Origin: Meghimatium bilineatum
Taxonomy: Eukaryota; Mollusca; Gastropoda; Stylommatophora; Philomycidae
Reading direction: 5' to 3'
Assembly (NCBI GenBank): GCA_034231615.1
Contig: CM067298.1
Span: 66,731,591 to 66,795,590 of the forward strand
DNA length: 64,000 nucleotides
In this document: in pieces, positions 10,457 through 22,899 of the stretch
Position numbering within the stretch: the first letter of the stretch is position 1
How the letters are laid out: each line of letters opens with the position of its first letter
Notes under the pieces: generated by a model
What the model was told of the DNA's origin: nothing
Seen by the model: the letters and a program-made list of their open reading frames with translations, nothing else
The model's database searches: none
Translations under genes and position numbers: made by a program

Positions 10457-12152
10457 CTGATTTAATAAATTTAACCACTAAAGTAAACTTCAATCAATGG
10501 CAGTGTTCAGAGACAATGAAGCAACTCTGCAAGTGAATTCCTCTATACTGTTCCAAATATCAGCAGTTAAGTTCTTTACACACAAGTGACAAAAATGATA
10601 GATTTCAAACACTGCATAGTTCAAGAAAAAGATATTCAAGATTTCCCACAAAAAAAGTGCTAGCCTGCAGAACAAGGACCTACTCTACAGCAATGAGGAA
10701 AGACCTACTTTATGAAAGTGGAACAGACCTACCAAAGACCTAATCTTAGACCTCAAGGTGCTCAGAAATTTTAACTGACTGATGTAAGGGATTACAACCA
10801 AAATAGTACCTATCTCTAACTTTTTTCTTTTTCATAATACTGAAGGACATTGCCAAAATATTGAATGCCAAAAAAATATGGCTTTCTGTGTTCACTAGCA
10901 ATTTGGATAATTAAAAAAATGTTTGTTTCACCACAGCACCAAAATCAAAAGGGCTCTTTATCCTAACAATATAGTTGCTCTTGTTTCATTAAATGCATGG
11001 TTATCTTAACATATAAATAATATAAAAACAATATCAACATCATTTCATCAATGTCATATGTAAGGCTCATGAATAAACTTTACCGCAAGATTCAATGTGA
11101 ACCTATTGAATCCTGAAAGGAAACTTCAAAATAATCCACTTTATTGTACTCAAGTGTTTCCATGTGCTCAATTCCTCACCACTGCAAAGAGGTTCAGTCA
11201 AAGCATGCAACTCTACTCAAATGAAATACCCAGGAACCTCATAGTTTCTTATAGTTTATTTTTAATAAGATATTTTGGCCTAATGTTGAATTCAATCTCT
11301 TAGGGAATACATGGCAAATAACAAATCAAAACATTGTTTGCCAGTCTCATACATGAGCTTTACATTTACATTAAATTTTCTAAGCACAACATACCAAAAT
11401 ACCCCACTGTGTAGATTCACAAGTACTTTTACAATCATCCATCTCCCCACACTATAAATTAGAATTTTAACGATTCTAGCAGATTGCCATTTTACAGCTG
11501 TCACCTGCAAGACCAAACCACATCAAGGTGGAGAGGGTCAGCTCTGGGGTATGATCTAGTACTTTTAACTTGCTAACAGCTCAAATCATTGCAAATTTCT
11601 TACAAATTATTCACGTTATCCCTAATTGGGTGGAAATATCATCAGATGCTAGTGCACTATTTAATCGTCTAAATGTTCTCTATTCAACTCTCTTCAGTCA
11701 ACACAGCTGAACATATGAATATTTCTAACTCATGAAAATGTGAATGCAGCAACCTCAATTAAAACTCACTCTTGGGTATGATAAGCTTATGAGCTACCTT
11801 TATTTTTTTTTAACATACTTAGAATATACTGAATATTGTGATGTCTGTTAATTTACTCACTAATACCATACTCATACCCTATACCACAAGTGATATTTGT
11901 GTATTAAACGTTGCCACAGTATGACCTTATTATCACCAGATATAATCAATTCTTTGGTGAGTTGTGCTTAGAAATACAGCAAAATAGTCAGTCAAATAGC
12001 ATTGCACAAACTTTTTTAAATGTTTCATTAGGCCGAAAACTTTCATTTTGTTCATTTTTAGTTTTGCTTACAACTTCTATGCAATGCTATTTATTAAATC
12101 AGTTATTATGCATCTAATTAATACATTATCTAATTGTATATCAGACACTTAC

Positions 12153-12188
12153 TCCAGATGCATCGTCATATAATGATGAAGTGGATGT
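12153..12188 (-). CDS. Gene 1 candidate microexon E5
   Basis: This 36-nt candidate has acceptor atactgtcag before 12188 and donor GGA|GTAAGT at 12152. It is phase 0 on both sides and encodes TSTSSLYDDASG. It is serine/threonine-rich and acidic, unlike the basic E6. Its position and phase fit the gene 1 chain, and it could be optional since its length is a multiple of three. Short length makes a chance match possible. Confidence 0.55.
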
Positions 12189-12739
12189 CTGACAGTATTC
12201 AGAAAACATTTGACTAAATTGTATTAATGACAGACTCAATCCAGTAATGTATAAACCATTAATGTAAATATATAATGCTAACAATATAATTATCTTTTGC
12301 AGCAGCAATCTGTTATTCGTTATCACAACAAATTGCTTACATATTTATAATAAAAGTTACAATGAAAGTAGCAGGTCATTACATATTTTTTATGAGCAGT
12401 ATTAAGATTTTTAAATTCATCCATGTGTAAATAATTGTTCATATCTATTTCATGTTTAACATAGGTGATGGTGGTAGCTGTCACTGTTCCAACCATGAGT
12501 AGGATTTCTTCGCTTTGTACTTGAATATATTGTGTTACCAATTCCTATTGTTCATACAGTATAATTAGTCTTTCAATGTGGATGGTCACTCCAAGTGCCA
12601 CCAACTGTCAAAATTGATTTCATTTAACTATTTCATCATCATCAGGTGCCATTTCAGCTGACGTAGGTGATAATGGATCTCCACAGCTATCACTAGTACT
12701 ATGTAATAGGCTCGTATTGACTCTATGCCATGTCAAGTT

Positions 12740-12925
12740 GTTAAAATATCCAATATTTTCTCACATTATCACCCTGTCTCTCTGCTTTCAATCTTGCCTG
12801 TTTTAATTATATTCTCAAAATCTCCCAGTCTCATAGCATAACCAAATCTGTATTTTCCTTATATTATTAAGCTTCATCTCGCATTTGACTAAACATTCAT
12901 AATGCTCATATATCTTTGCCGTCTG
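12740..12925 (-). mobile_element. LINE fragment, degraded
   Basis: About 150 bases resemble 35400-35560, with the shared stretch tttcaatcttgcctgtt and a later gcatttgact. That region belongs to a minus-strand LINE reverse transcriptase. Only a short, stop-ridden remnant remains. Confidence 0.45.
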
Positions 12926-13689
12926 TCCGCTGTGAAGTGTAGGGCATTTATATTTAATTTTTAGTTTTTGATTTATTTCTTATAAAATGTAAGTTGTGTA
13001 TTTTCACTCATTCACAATAAACCAATACCAGCAAATATTTCTTACTGATACAATGTCAGTCTTACATGCCCTTTTACAGAGGTAAACTGCCAGAATTCAA
13101 AGAATCCCAGTGAGATGTGCGCATTTAAAGGATAGGTCACATTTGATATTAGGAATTGAAACAGCAGATAATGCTAGCAAAAGAGGGAGCAATACAGGGG
13201 CAATAACCTCATTAAAGCTATTGGATAAGACAAACACACAAAAGATACCTATCACTATCTGAAGTGATAACAAGTAACCACATTCTGTATCAGGACAGGA
13301 CACCAGATTAAGAGACACATAGAAAGGCTGGCTTCATAACCTGTGTTCCTGTGGATGGGTAGCACAGATGACAGAACATATTCTGCAAGATTGCAATACA
13401 CTAAAGCAGCAGTGAGCTGGTTATTGGCAGCCTGCAGGGACATGTCAACAGAAAACTGAGAGTCTTGAAGAGCTTTCAAATACAGAAACATTTATCAAGA
13501 AAACTAAACTTACTATGCAGAAATAGCTAAAACATGTTACCTAGAAGATGATTCATTCTAATTTTTTTTGGGCATCATTCCTCTGTGCACTGAATCAACA
13601 ATTTTCTGCAAGAATTTATTAGAAATATTTCTACTAAGAGAGTTGTTTGGTTTATTCAATCAAAACAAATTAAATTTAGCCAGTCTTTG

Positions 13690-15260
13690 CCACATATTCA
13701 CATTTGAGCTCCGGGTAGAGCATGGTTCCTCAACAAGCCTCTTCCATCTTTCACTATTACTTTCAACTCTACATGTTTTATCAAGTCTTTGTGTCTCTGC
13801 ATCTTCTGATATTTCTTGGACTTCCTCTTAACCTCTTACCCACGGGTTCCAGAACAGTGCCTATTTTACAATTCTGTCCATGTGTCTTAATGTATGCCCT
13901 AACATCTCAAGCACCATTTCTTTAGCTCATCCAAGAGTGTTAAGCTCTTTGCATGAGTTTATCACTGGTGGTCTTATCGTACCATTTCAAACTTTACATT
14001 CTATGTATACATCGATTGCTGAAGGTTTGTAATTTTCTGACTGTCCCTTTCATTGTACATGTTTCAGAGGTATTCAACAACACCGATATATTTGAGTTTT
14101 AATATTTTTATTTTGTATTTTGATGTACTTTGAATGTCATATATTTTCTAATGATTACTGCTGACAATGTTTGATCCTCCTTCTGTCAATGTTGCTGCCT
14201 AGATATGTGTGTGATTCTACCCCCTGAAGAGTTGTTTCACTTAGCGTAACCTGGTTTCCATTCACAGAATTTATTCTCATATTTATTTTGTTCTGTGTAT
14301 ATTCAAGCCAATGTGCTCTTACTTGTCATTTTAGAATATTCAACATTTCTTTTCTCTGAGTAGTTGTGAGTCAAGTCAGCAATACAAGCAAAATCCAAGT
14401 CATCTAATTGTTTCATCAGTATCCATTGGATTCCATATTAGCTATTTTAGATTTCATAATCCAATATATATCTAGCAAAAAGAAAATGTTTGGAGACTCA
14501 TCAACCCTTCATAGAGAACTCTTTTCATTTCATCATATATTTTATCTATTAGGTTTGTACTCTTGCTTGGAACTCCATGCTTTAATAGCTTTCACAGAAA
14601 CTCCCTATCTAAACTGTCAAATGTTATAAACAAAACCTATATACAGTGTAGAATTTCATTCTTCTTTGCTCCCAAACTCCCTCAGAGTAGCAGGATGTAG
14701 TGCAGAGAATGGAATGCATTGTTTCATATATTACTGCTTGGCATCAGCATCGCTTCTGTATCACTTTGATCCGCTATGTGATGGAACAGCAAACTCAATC
14801 AACAAAACATCCTTGGTTGCCGTTTATCACAGCATGCATGTTAAATAAATGCCACTTATTTTTTCCCTTAAAGACCCGGCAACACACAAATTTCATTCTA
14901 AGCTATGTGCTAGGTTACAATCTGGTCTGTGTATTAGCTATTCTGTTGAAAACCTGCCTGTTCTCTTGGTCGTCTATGATATTTGTTAATCTATTTAGAA
15001 TAATCCTGTTCAGTAATTTTCCTGGAACTGATATAGCATTATCCCAGCTAAATCTTTAAATCTCCTTTCTTAGGTTGTTTAATGTGATACTCTTTTTTTC
15101 AAGCCTGTCTGTATTTCTTATTTTCCTCCCATATTTCATACCAAGCAGTTTTTACATTAACGCTATTAAAATATCTTTGTGTTGGTCTCTGTATGTATGC
15201 TGTCTGGGCTGGTTTCTTTGCCATCTTTTAGTAGTTTAATTGAATTTGCTATTTCTTCTT
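13690..15260 (-). mobile_element. Decayed LINE reverse transcriptase, interrupted by RepA
   Basis: On the minus strand, broken frames give recognisable LINE reverse transcriptase pieces. SVPGKLLNRIILNRLTNIID lies near 15040-14980. A decayed active-site region (LDDLDFACIADLTHNYSEK) lies near 14405-14345. A tail region with KLQTFSNRCIHRM lies near 14030-13990. Stops occur throughout. A RepA retroposon (14663-14888) is inserted in the middle. Confidence 0.65.
14663..14888 (-). mobile_element. RepA retroposon, old copy
   Basis: A diverged copy of the RepA family (agcaggatgtagtgcagagaatgg and cccggcaacacac are diagnostic), flanked by the direct repeat aatttcattct (14652-14662 and 14889-14899). 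It lies inside the decayed LINE reverse transcriptase. Its divergence from the 46.9-kb copy suggests an older insertion. Confidence 0.65.
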
Positions 15261-16780
15261 CACTTGATATTCAGTCTTTGCTAGAACCCAAGAAAAAATG
15301 GCACTCAAATTTGTGCAATCTTTCTATTATTACCTGTTAAATTAATCACAATTCAATCAGTTTTTTAAATTTATTTGTCTTATCTGATTATTCCATACTA
15401 ACTACACAAAAAAACAGCTTTGATATTAACAAAATAAAATGAACAATGAATGAAAATGGCTAAAATAACCAGTGTCTATGTGAAATGCCTATCTAAGCAA
15501 GGTGTATGTGAAATGGCTATCTTCCATTCATGTACTACTTCATAAGTGAGAACTACATATAGGTGTTACTGCTAAATCAAAAGTTAAGTGAAGTTGGATT
15601 TATATCAAGACAGCTAATTATCAATATGCAATTTCCACTACTTTATACAGTTGTTCTTTCACTGCTTGGAATGTCTCAAAAATAGTGATAACATTTCCAA
15701 AAATTGTAAATCTCATCAGATTCAATGTTCTTGTATTGCTACAAACCAATATGACTGTGTAACTTCAGTGTTCACCTATAAAACTATGTAATAACTTGCT
15801 ATTTTCATTATAAGAATTAATATCATTAACACAAAAGTAATACATAGCAACTTTTATATCTACTTTTAGAATAGCATTTCACTGCTGCATACAGTACCAT
15901 TTATTTTACTCCTGTCATTTGTAGAAACATTTCAAAGAAAATATATCATGCGTGAAACAAGAGCATCTATATTAAAATAAATACACTATTATTTAAATAT
16001 AACTATCTAATAAATTAACGCATTGTGATCACATTTCCTTACTTTGCCTAAATACAGCATGTTTTGTTATATTTTCATTGTAGCTGTCCATATTTATGAT
16101 CTTTAATTGCCCATATATCATAAATGTCCACACAAAAAGTTATGATATATGATTGATTTGAATTAGAGCAGCACCACATTAAATTTCCCCAACGTTTCAT
16201 GTTGACAAAAGCACTGGTAAATAATACATTAAAAAATGTCCTTGTTTTACTCTGTGGTATGTAAAGAATTGTGGACTTTTGAACGGGACTTCTAGTAACA
16301 AAAATGTTCAAGTTGCTAAATTATTGAGTTGATATGTTTGGAATATATATATTATTGTTTAAAATAAACAGCAGAGAAAATTAAACTAGCATCATTATTA
16401 AATGTTTTTGTGTTTTGTATAACTGCACGTGTATGTACATTTATTCAAAGTGAGGAAATGTGAAATCCCAATTACTACAGTTATAACAGTAATAAAAAAA
16501 AAAGCTTTCTACAATGCACAGTTTAATTTTGTAACTTTTCACACAAGTTGAAAATTTGGTGCAAAAAGTTTTATAAACTTTTAGTAAAATAAATGCACAT
16601 GCTTCTTCAATTTCCAAAAAGAAACTAGCCACAACTTTTTTTTTAAACTGTTATGGAAGTTGTAACTGAGCATTGCTGACAAGCTGCATCACAAAGCAAC
16701 ATGAAACTTGCAGTGAGTATAAGAAGGTAATAAATCTTTATTGAAGTGAACCTAGCCTAACTATATTGCTGATACTATTC
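15261..16780. other. Gene 1 intron, nothing recognised
   Basis: Very AT-rich sequence in the intron between the 18378-18458 exon and microexon E5. No exon with consistent phase and no known repeat family was seen. Confidence 0.45.
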
Positions 16781-17410
16781 AACATCTATTGAGACTAATA
16801 ATACCTATTAATCATACCTATGGTATGATTGCAACTTCGCACAACGGACATATTCATAGGTGCTCAGATCTCCGCTGCAGTAAATCTCAGGGTGTAGCGA
16901 CTGATATTCCTGTTCTGTGTAGATTGCTCTTTTTGAGATTTTGGAGAGGTGTTCTAACAAATAGGTACGCCCTGACAGACCATAGTCTTTCTGACAAAAG
17001 AACAGGTTCTCAGTTGTCAAACTGAGGCAACACTCACAGTCACATCGGCATAGATGTGTACAGGTGGTTTATGGATGCATGTTTAGCCCTTAAAGGCATT
17101 ACAGTGTTTCAATATCTCAGGATTATGAAGTCTTGTCAGATCTCACATATCTAGGACATTTCTTTCAGTTTGTTAACCCATTCGCTCTATGTCATATCTA
17201 GCAATCCCCATCACCTAGGAGTTAGTCACAAAAGAACAAATGTGCAATCTCTGCACCTCTTAAAAGATGTGGCACATTTTATTTACAAGAGATAGGTTGT
17301 GAGCCTATCCCACCTATTTCTTAGTCACCTCCTACAATATGCCTGGGAAAAAAAGTGACCATATTCTTTGCACCCTGAATAAGAAGTCCAAGGCTAGGCT
17401 GCAACACAGG
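16781..17410 (-). repeat. Older dispersed repeat R4
   Basis: The part from about 17040 to 17410 is repeated at about 50280-50605 plus 52285-52370. Matching phrases include atatctcaggatta, cctaggagt and cctcctacaatatgcctgg. The copy here is uninterrupted. It therefore marks the empty site for the LINE inserted into the other copy at 50618-52272. The stretch before it (16790-17020) has a minus-strand frame with no recognised domain. Confidence 0.5.
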
Positions 17411-18139
17411 CGTGTCTATAAAACAGCTGGTCACATCCAAATGTGCAGTTTTGTTAAGTAACATGCAACTTTGGATCTAATGTTATTTCATCATATCAAC
17501 TGCAGCTTTATATTTTAGAAAGACACCAAATGTAGCTAACTCTTATAAGGATTCTTTAAAAATCATTTGGTCTTTCTCAATGGTCAGCCCTTGATATTCA
17601 GCAGAATGTAGACCAAATAATGGAGATGCACTGTCATGGTTTTATTTGTACTAAATGACACACATCTGATTTCTGCAGTAGGACTCTAAATAAGTTGCAG
17701 CGCTTCACCCGGCAGCATAACAGTTAATATACTAGAATATTTCACCATTTTCCATCTGCTGCCTGCAGAACCTGTCCAATTTATGCTCTGTGTAATGTGT
17801 CATATTCATATCCAGAACATCAGTCATGTCAGTTTTCTTAAAACTCCAGTGATATGAGATGTGATAAAACATTCCTCGATGTTCATGTTCAGTGTAGGTT
17901 TGAAGTAGACAAGGTGGCCAAAGAAGACATGGCTGGATAATATCAAGGACTGGACAAAGTGTGAAGCTTGAAAACTCATCGTGATAGAAATGTGTGATCT
18001 TTCTGCACAGAATGTCTCCAAGTGACACCCCTACTACCCTGACGGGTTCTTACAGCTGACGGGAATTGAACAGGGTTATGGGTTTTATTATTTCAGATAC
18101 CATTATTTTAAGATGTATATTTTATATTACAGTGGTCAA

Positions 18140-18290
18140 TGCTGCTGATTCCTTCAGTCAGTCAGTCACTCTTTTGCCAAGTTTAGCACATAGGGCGGAT
18201 GTCGTAGTTCTCCATGCCAGTCAGTAAGTTGCTAAGGATTGCAGGTCTTGTGCATTTATGCCTGTTGATTTTATTCATTCATAAATGTTC
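18140..18290 (-). mobile_element. LINE 3' end, second copy
   Basis: Matches 2310-2430 closely (agcacatagggcggatgtcg followed by ttctccatgcc) and includes the same CAGT-repeat end. It is a short, heavily truncated insertion of the LINE found at 2305-3302. Confidence 0.6.
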
Positions 18291-18377
18291 TGAGCTGATC
18301 CCTTACACTTCATAATATTACTCAATGCAAGTTTCTGGTTACATGTGATCATTTCAACATTAGTAAATGAAACTTAC

Positions 18378-18458
18378 CTCTGCCAGTGCTTTATCAAAAA
18401 GCTCTTTGTCACGCTTCCCTGTAAAAGGGTACATTGCATGAGCTTCTCGCATATTACG
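18378..18458 (-). CDS. Gene 1 exon E4
   Basis: This 81-nt exon has acceptor ttttttcgacag before 18458 and donor GAG|GTAAGT at 18377. It is phase 0 on both sides and has 27 codons. It encodes RNMREAHAMYPFTGKRDKEL followed by FDKALAE, a charged and probably helical segment. Joined to a cassette the product reads DKALAE-LFLRMPVL, so the variable segment continues a helical region. Its phase matches the exon before (26501-26574) and either microexon or cassette after. A 6-kb intron on the left and an 8-kb intron on the right are full of repeats. No homologue is recognised. Confidence 0.82.
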
Positions 18459-18984
18459 CTGTCGAAAAAACAAAGATCATAAAATTTTATATTTACGCAA
18501 TAGGGAAACTAAAGATTTCTTATACTTTCTTCTGATTACTACACTGTAATTTACGATGAGGTGGTTGAAATGTATGCACCTTTTGGTTGCACATCAATTT
18601 TTAGAAATGAACTTTTCGGACATTTCCTCTCTCAGATTACTCACTTAGCCAGTAATATATTACCAGGGTCACTACTTTTGTGGTATACAGGGTAATTATT
18701 GTGTCTGACTGCATCCACTATCTTTGCAAAAGTTCCTACGATGACAAAATATATAGATATGTGAGACATGTTTGGCCATTGAACAGAATGTGCTTTGATA
18801 GTTTTTCCATGAAAAGTGTTCAAAAAGGTTTCTGTATTATTTTCAACTGTGTTCATGAGGTCCAAATTGATCTGCTCTATTCTCCTTTCCTCTGAATTTC
18901 GGTGAATTTCCTGTGAAATGTGTCCTATTCACCTCCATTAACTATCTTCTATCTACATACATGATGATGTTCCTCCTTCACAAG

Positions 18985-19445
18985 CGAAGATGATCATGGC
19001 ATGAAAAACAATAAAGGTAGAAAAACACCAAAACATTTGTGATTGTCTAATTTGATTTATGAGTTCATAGATGCTGGATGAGTCAGATTCGTGCCAGGAA
19101 AGTTCTATTGCAGTGCATGCAGGAGTGTAGAGGGTTTGGAGTAGGAGTTTTCGGATTTGTCCTTCCGCTTTCATTGCTTGTAAATTGCCCGCAGTGTTCT
19201 TTCTTTTTCAAATTTAGTGATGCCAGCAGTGATCTGGGTACGCCCAACCGAGTGATAACGGATTGTAGTCTCCTAGGAGCTAGGATCGATGCTGCAGTGC
19301 TTGAGTTTTTTATGTGATCCTTGAAGCGCTTTTTCTGCCTGCAGCTTGAACATTTACCATCGCAGAGCTCCCCATAGAACAATCTCTTTGGAAGAAGCTT
19401 GTCTGGCATACAAACGATGGATACGATTTAATGCAGGGCATGGAT
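18985..19445 (-). mobile_element. LINE C-terminal fragment
   Basis: The minus strand encodes a decayed LINE tail. It has LLPKRLFYGELCDGKCSSCR followed by QKKRFKDHIKNS, then CMHCNRTFLARI, the C-terminal zinc-knuckle-like motif of this LINE type. Related fragments of the same type lie at 24290-24895, 45290-46135, 59690-60070 and 63195-63470. Confidence 0.7.
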
Positions 19446-19739
19446 ACATACATACACTGCATTAAATCGCCATTAACGCAACACACACACATATATATAA
19501 AAATGATATATTTATGGGGATTTCTGTCTTTTTAATAATTTATGTTCTGGTTTCTAATTTTTAACACTCCAGAACAGTTTCAATCATAGTATGCGCAGTT
19601 ATCTTAATAATTTATAATGATCTGTGCGCTACCCATGGAGGGGGGGCTGGGCACGCTCAGTGGGTAGCATGTAGATAGATAGATCCATTACATTTACATA
19701 TTTTTGTTACCTTTTGATACCTAAATGTCACCTACCGCA

Positions 19740-20215
19740 GTTTCATTAAATTAGTGGGACCCACGTTATTAGAAAGAAACTTTTGAAATTACTGAAACTA
19801 AATGAAGGGTGGCTTCTAACTACAGCAATAAAAAGGAAGCTACAGTATTTTGGACACCTAGAGCCCACCGAAGATGGATGTGTCAGGCCATTGGCGCAAA
19901 TAAAATGGCGACACAACGCATTTCCATTCTCTGGACTACATCCTGCAGGAAATCTAGTAGGATCATGATCCTGCTACAAGGAAGATCCAGCAGGAGTTAA
20001 ACATTGAAGGAGAAGACACCTATAGACATGAAAGCATAAATTTTTATTCTGGAGGGCAGAGTGCCAGACAAGAGATTCAGAGGAAGACCAAGAAGACAAT
20101 GGACCAGTGACATCAAAGAATGTATTAACATGTCTCTGGCCAAAGCAGGCCTGCTTTCCAGGGACAGAGGAATTCAGAGTATCCACGACAAAGACAACGT
20201 TCTGTAAAAAATAAC
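19740..20215 (+). mobile_element. LINE C-terminal fragment split by RepB
   Basis: The plus strand encodes LLTTAIKRKLQYFGHLE before the RepB insert. After it come GRVPDKRFRGRPRRQWTSDI and a tail ending near 20200, which is typical of the C-terminus of a LINE reverse transcriptase. A RepB element (19864-20014) splits it, with a matching 11-bp direct repeat (one mismatch). Confidence 0.65.
19864..20014 (+). mobile_element. RepB retroposon
   Basis: About 150-bp element of the RepB family, starting cccaccgaagatggatgtg and ending in a GAA-rich tail. It is flanked by gacacctagag (19853-19863) and gacacctatag (20015-20025), an 11-bp target-site duplication with one mismatch. It is inserted in a LINE tail. 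Confidence 0.75.
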
Positions 20216-20502
20216 TTGATCAATATACATGTTAGTGGAGATGGAAAGATATTTGTACATTGCACACTTAGTGGGGGACATCTGTAAACAATATATAGGC
20301 TAACAAATTAACACTATGGGAAGCTAATTCTGCCACTCCCTACTGGGTACCAAAGATTGGAAAATCCAAGCTGGATTGACAGAGGGACTGAGGAAACTGG
20401 GCATAACTATCCTTTAACTGATACAGACCGACAAGACTCATAACAGTCCCTAACCAGAATCGTTAAATCTTGAGACCGAAAAGACTCCTCCACTATTAGT
20501 TT

Positions 20503-20775
20503 CCTTTTTTTTTTTTTTTTTTTTTTTTACATTTTTCATAATGTAATATTTATTTTATACTCCAATATTTATTTTGTCCTTTTCGATATCTATATCAACA
20601 TAAGGATGGTTCCAATCGAAAGTGTAATATCTTCACATTACTTCTTGCATGATTTTGATGTGCGATGATATCAATTTTGTAAAGTTATTGCTAAGTTTTG
20701 AACATGGGTGTATGTGAGAACATGGGTGTATGTGATGTCATTTTTCCTTATATTCTATATATATATATATATATT
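20503..20775. repeat. Poly-T run and TA microsatellite
   Basis: A run of about 25 T at 20503-20528, then a TA microsatellite near 20755-20774. A 16-bp direct repeat (aacatgggtgtatgtg) occurs twice near 20700-20735. Simple sequence only. Confidence 0.8.
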
Positions 20776-21149
20776 TTTATATTATTACTTATGTTCTTAA
20801 AATAATAACTTTTATTTACTTTAGTCTCTATTATTGAAATCCAATCTGACAGCTGTTATTTAGCATCATGTTTTAAAATTTTTATATATTAACTTTAATC
20901 TTTTTCAAAAATCACTTCAAAGTGATAATCACATTATCTGTCCATTTCTGTTTTAAAATATATATATATTACAATTAGTGTAAATATACTTAGAAGTACT
21001 ATTTTTGGTTTCCTTGATAGAGGGCACACAAAAAAAACCCACAATAATAATTCCGTCTAAACTAAAATAATTACATGCAGAATCAGTTAAATATCTCCCA
21101 AGATAAAAATAAAGATTTTATTTGTATTCTTTTCATTTGCGTCCTGAAA

Positions 21150-22475
21150 CATGGCGTAACCTAGAAAAATCAAACTGCACATATTATCAATACATGCCTC
21201 TGTGAAACAACAAATCTGTCAGTCCTTCAAGATGCAAAGTTTGTACCAACACTTCTGAATAGGAGTCATCTATCTCTCAGTCGACCTGACATGATTATCT
21301 GTTCATCTGATATAGACTCATGCTCTCTAGAAATCCTTGATGACATCAGAAGTGATCATAGACCAATCCTCACCACCATAACTACACCCCAACTAAGAAT
21401 GTTTCAAACAGAAAACTTGCTGGAATTTTCGCAAGGTAGAATGGAAACCATTCCAAGAAATATCTGATTATGTCATATCAACAGCAATGATGTAAAAAAA
21501 TTGACTGCTGAGGTGACATAAGATATCCTCAATTTAGAATCACAAAGCATCTTAAGGGGTAGTAGAAAATTTTGCAAACCATTCTACAAAAAAGAAATGC
21601 AACCTGGAATCCTTGAGAGAAAAAAAGCAAGAGAAACCCTTGAGATTGCATCTTTCACAAGAAGCAAAAATCCTTTACAATTAAAAAAATGTAAAAAAAA
21701 AGGAAAACTAATAGTGAAGGAGGCCAAACATGACAAGTAGGCAAAAACATGCGCTAAAAACATAGTAGAAAGGCTTGGTAGCTGATCAATAATTTGTAGA
21801 GCAAGGAGATCTACACCACCAGCTGCATGTGAAATACATACAAATGTAGAACCCCTTGAGATACGAAGAGATATGGCTGCAATGGAGGCTTATGAATGAA
21901 GCAAAAGAATGAACAAAGACCACTCAAAAAAATGTAGAAAACTGGCAACTAAACCTGAGAATAAATCACGTCAGTCTTCAGCCATGTCAATCAAATTCTT
22001 CTGCTTTTATTCTCAAACTTCTGCATATTAGCAGAATGTAGTCCAGAGAATGGAATCTGTTGTCATGGTTTACTGCATAGCATAGATTGGGTCATTTTGA
22101 CCCAATACGGGATGGGACAGCTAACTACATCCCATAGCCTCCTTAGTCGCCTCTTACAACATGCATGGAAGGTAAAAGAAGCTGTTATTCTCTTGGGCCC
22201 TAGCAACACACAGGGGAGTCAATGAAATTAAAGACACATATCACCTCCCACACAAGAACTGCAAAGAGTAGATAAATGTTTACCACCACACACAGGTTTT
22301 AAATTGCCGAAAATCAAGACGAGATAAATAATGAAATTTCCGACCCAGTAGGTCTTATTAAAGCTACACAGAAAACAATAGACACATATCCAGAACAATG
22401 GATTCACGTCCATTCTAGATCTTTCAAAACCACCATCAAAACAGCTTTCTTTCTTGATTAGACTACTATAACAGC
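21150..22475 (+). mobile_element. I-like LINE: endonuclease domain to RNase H start, internally deleted
   Basis: Near 21280-21390 the plus strand encodes SRPDMIICSSDI, followed shortly by the motif LEILDDIRSDHRPILTTI. The SDH is the signature end of an apurinic-type LINE endonuclease. A charged linker with frameshifts continues to about 21800. A RepA element (21998-22217) interrupts it. After it, IDTYPEQWIHV near 22375-22415 marks the start of an RNase H region, which then breaks off. The reverse transcriptase domain is missing, so the copy is an internal-deletion remnant. This is the only endonuclease domain I found in the window. Confidence 0.7.
21998..22217 (-). mobile_element. RepA retroposon
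   Basis: RepA copy in minus orientation, flanked by gtcaatcaaatt (21986-21997) and gtcaatgaaatt (22218-22229), a 12-bp target-site duplication with one mismatch. Inserted in the LINE fragment of the opposite strand. Confidence 0.75.
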
Positions 22476-22899
22476 ATGTGGGGAAACTCATAATATAAGT
22501 GCTTCCAGCAGCCTTCCCAGTGTATATACCTGGGATTCCTGGTGTTGATTGTGAGATCTTTATAAAATAAATTACTTTGCTTTCCCTCCCCTCTAAATAC
22601 TCCCATTTCTGACATTCTCTGCTATGTGTATGTTCTCAGCTTTATTGACATAATCTTTATCTTGCAATGAATTTATTACTGCCTTGATCAAATCTGTTTT
22701 TTCTCTTTTTTATTGTGCTGTGTATCACCAAATTGCCTGCCAAAAATTCAGCTCTCTTGTTTCCTCTGACCCCAGCATGACCAGGGCAGTATATCCATGT
22801 AATGCTCTGCACAATTTAGTTATTCAGTAAGTCCTACCATTACTTCTCAGCATGCACCTCTCTATCCTGCGCAGCACGCCATGAGAGTCCGTGAGTACT

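Noticed and set aside
17732-18028. A 98-codon minus-strand frame
   Set aside because: No domain, no splice sites in phase with gene 1, and an overlapping alternative frame of similar length.
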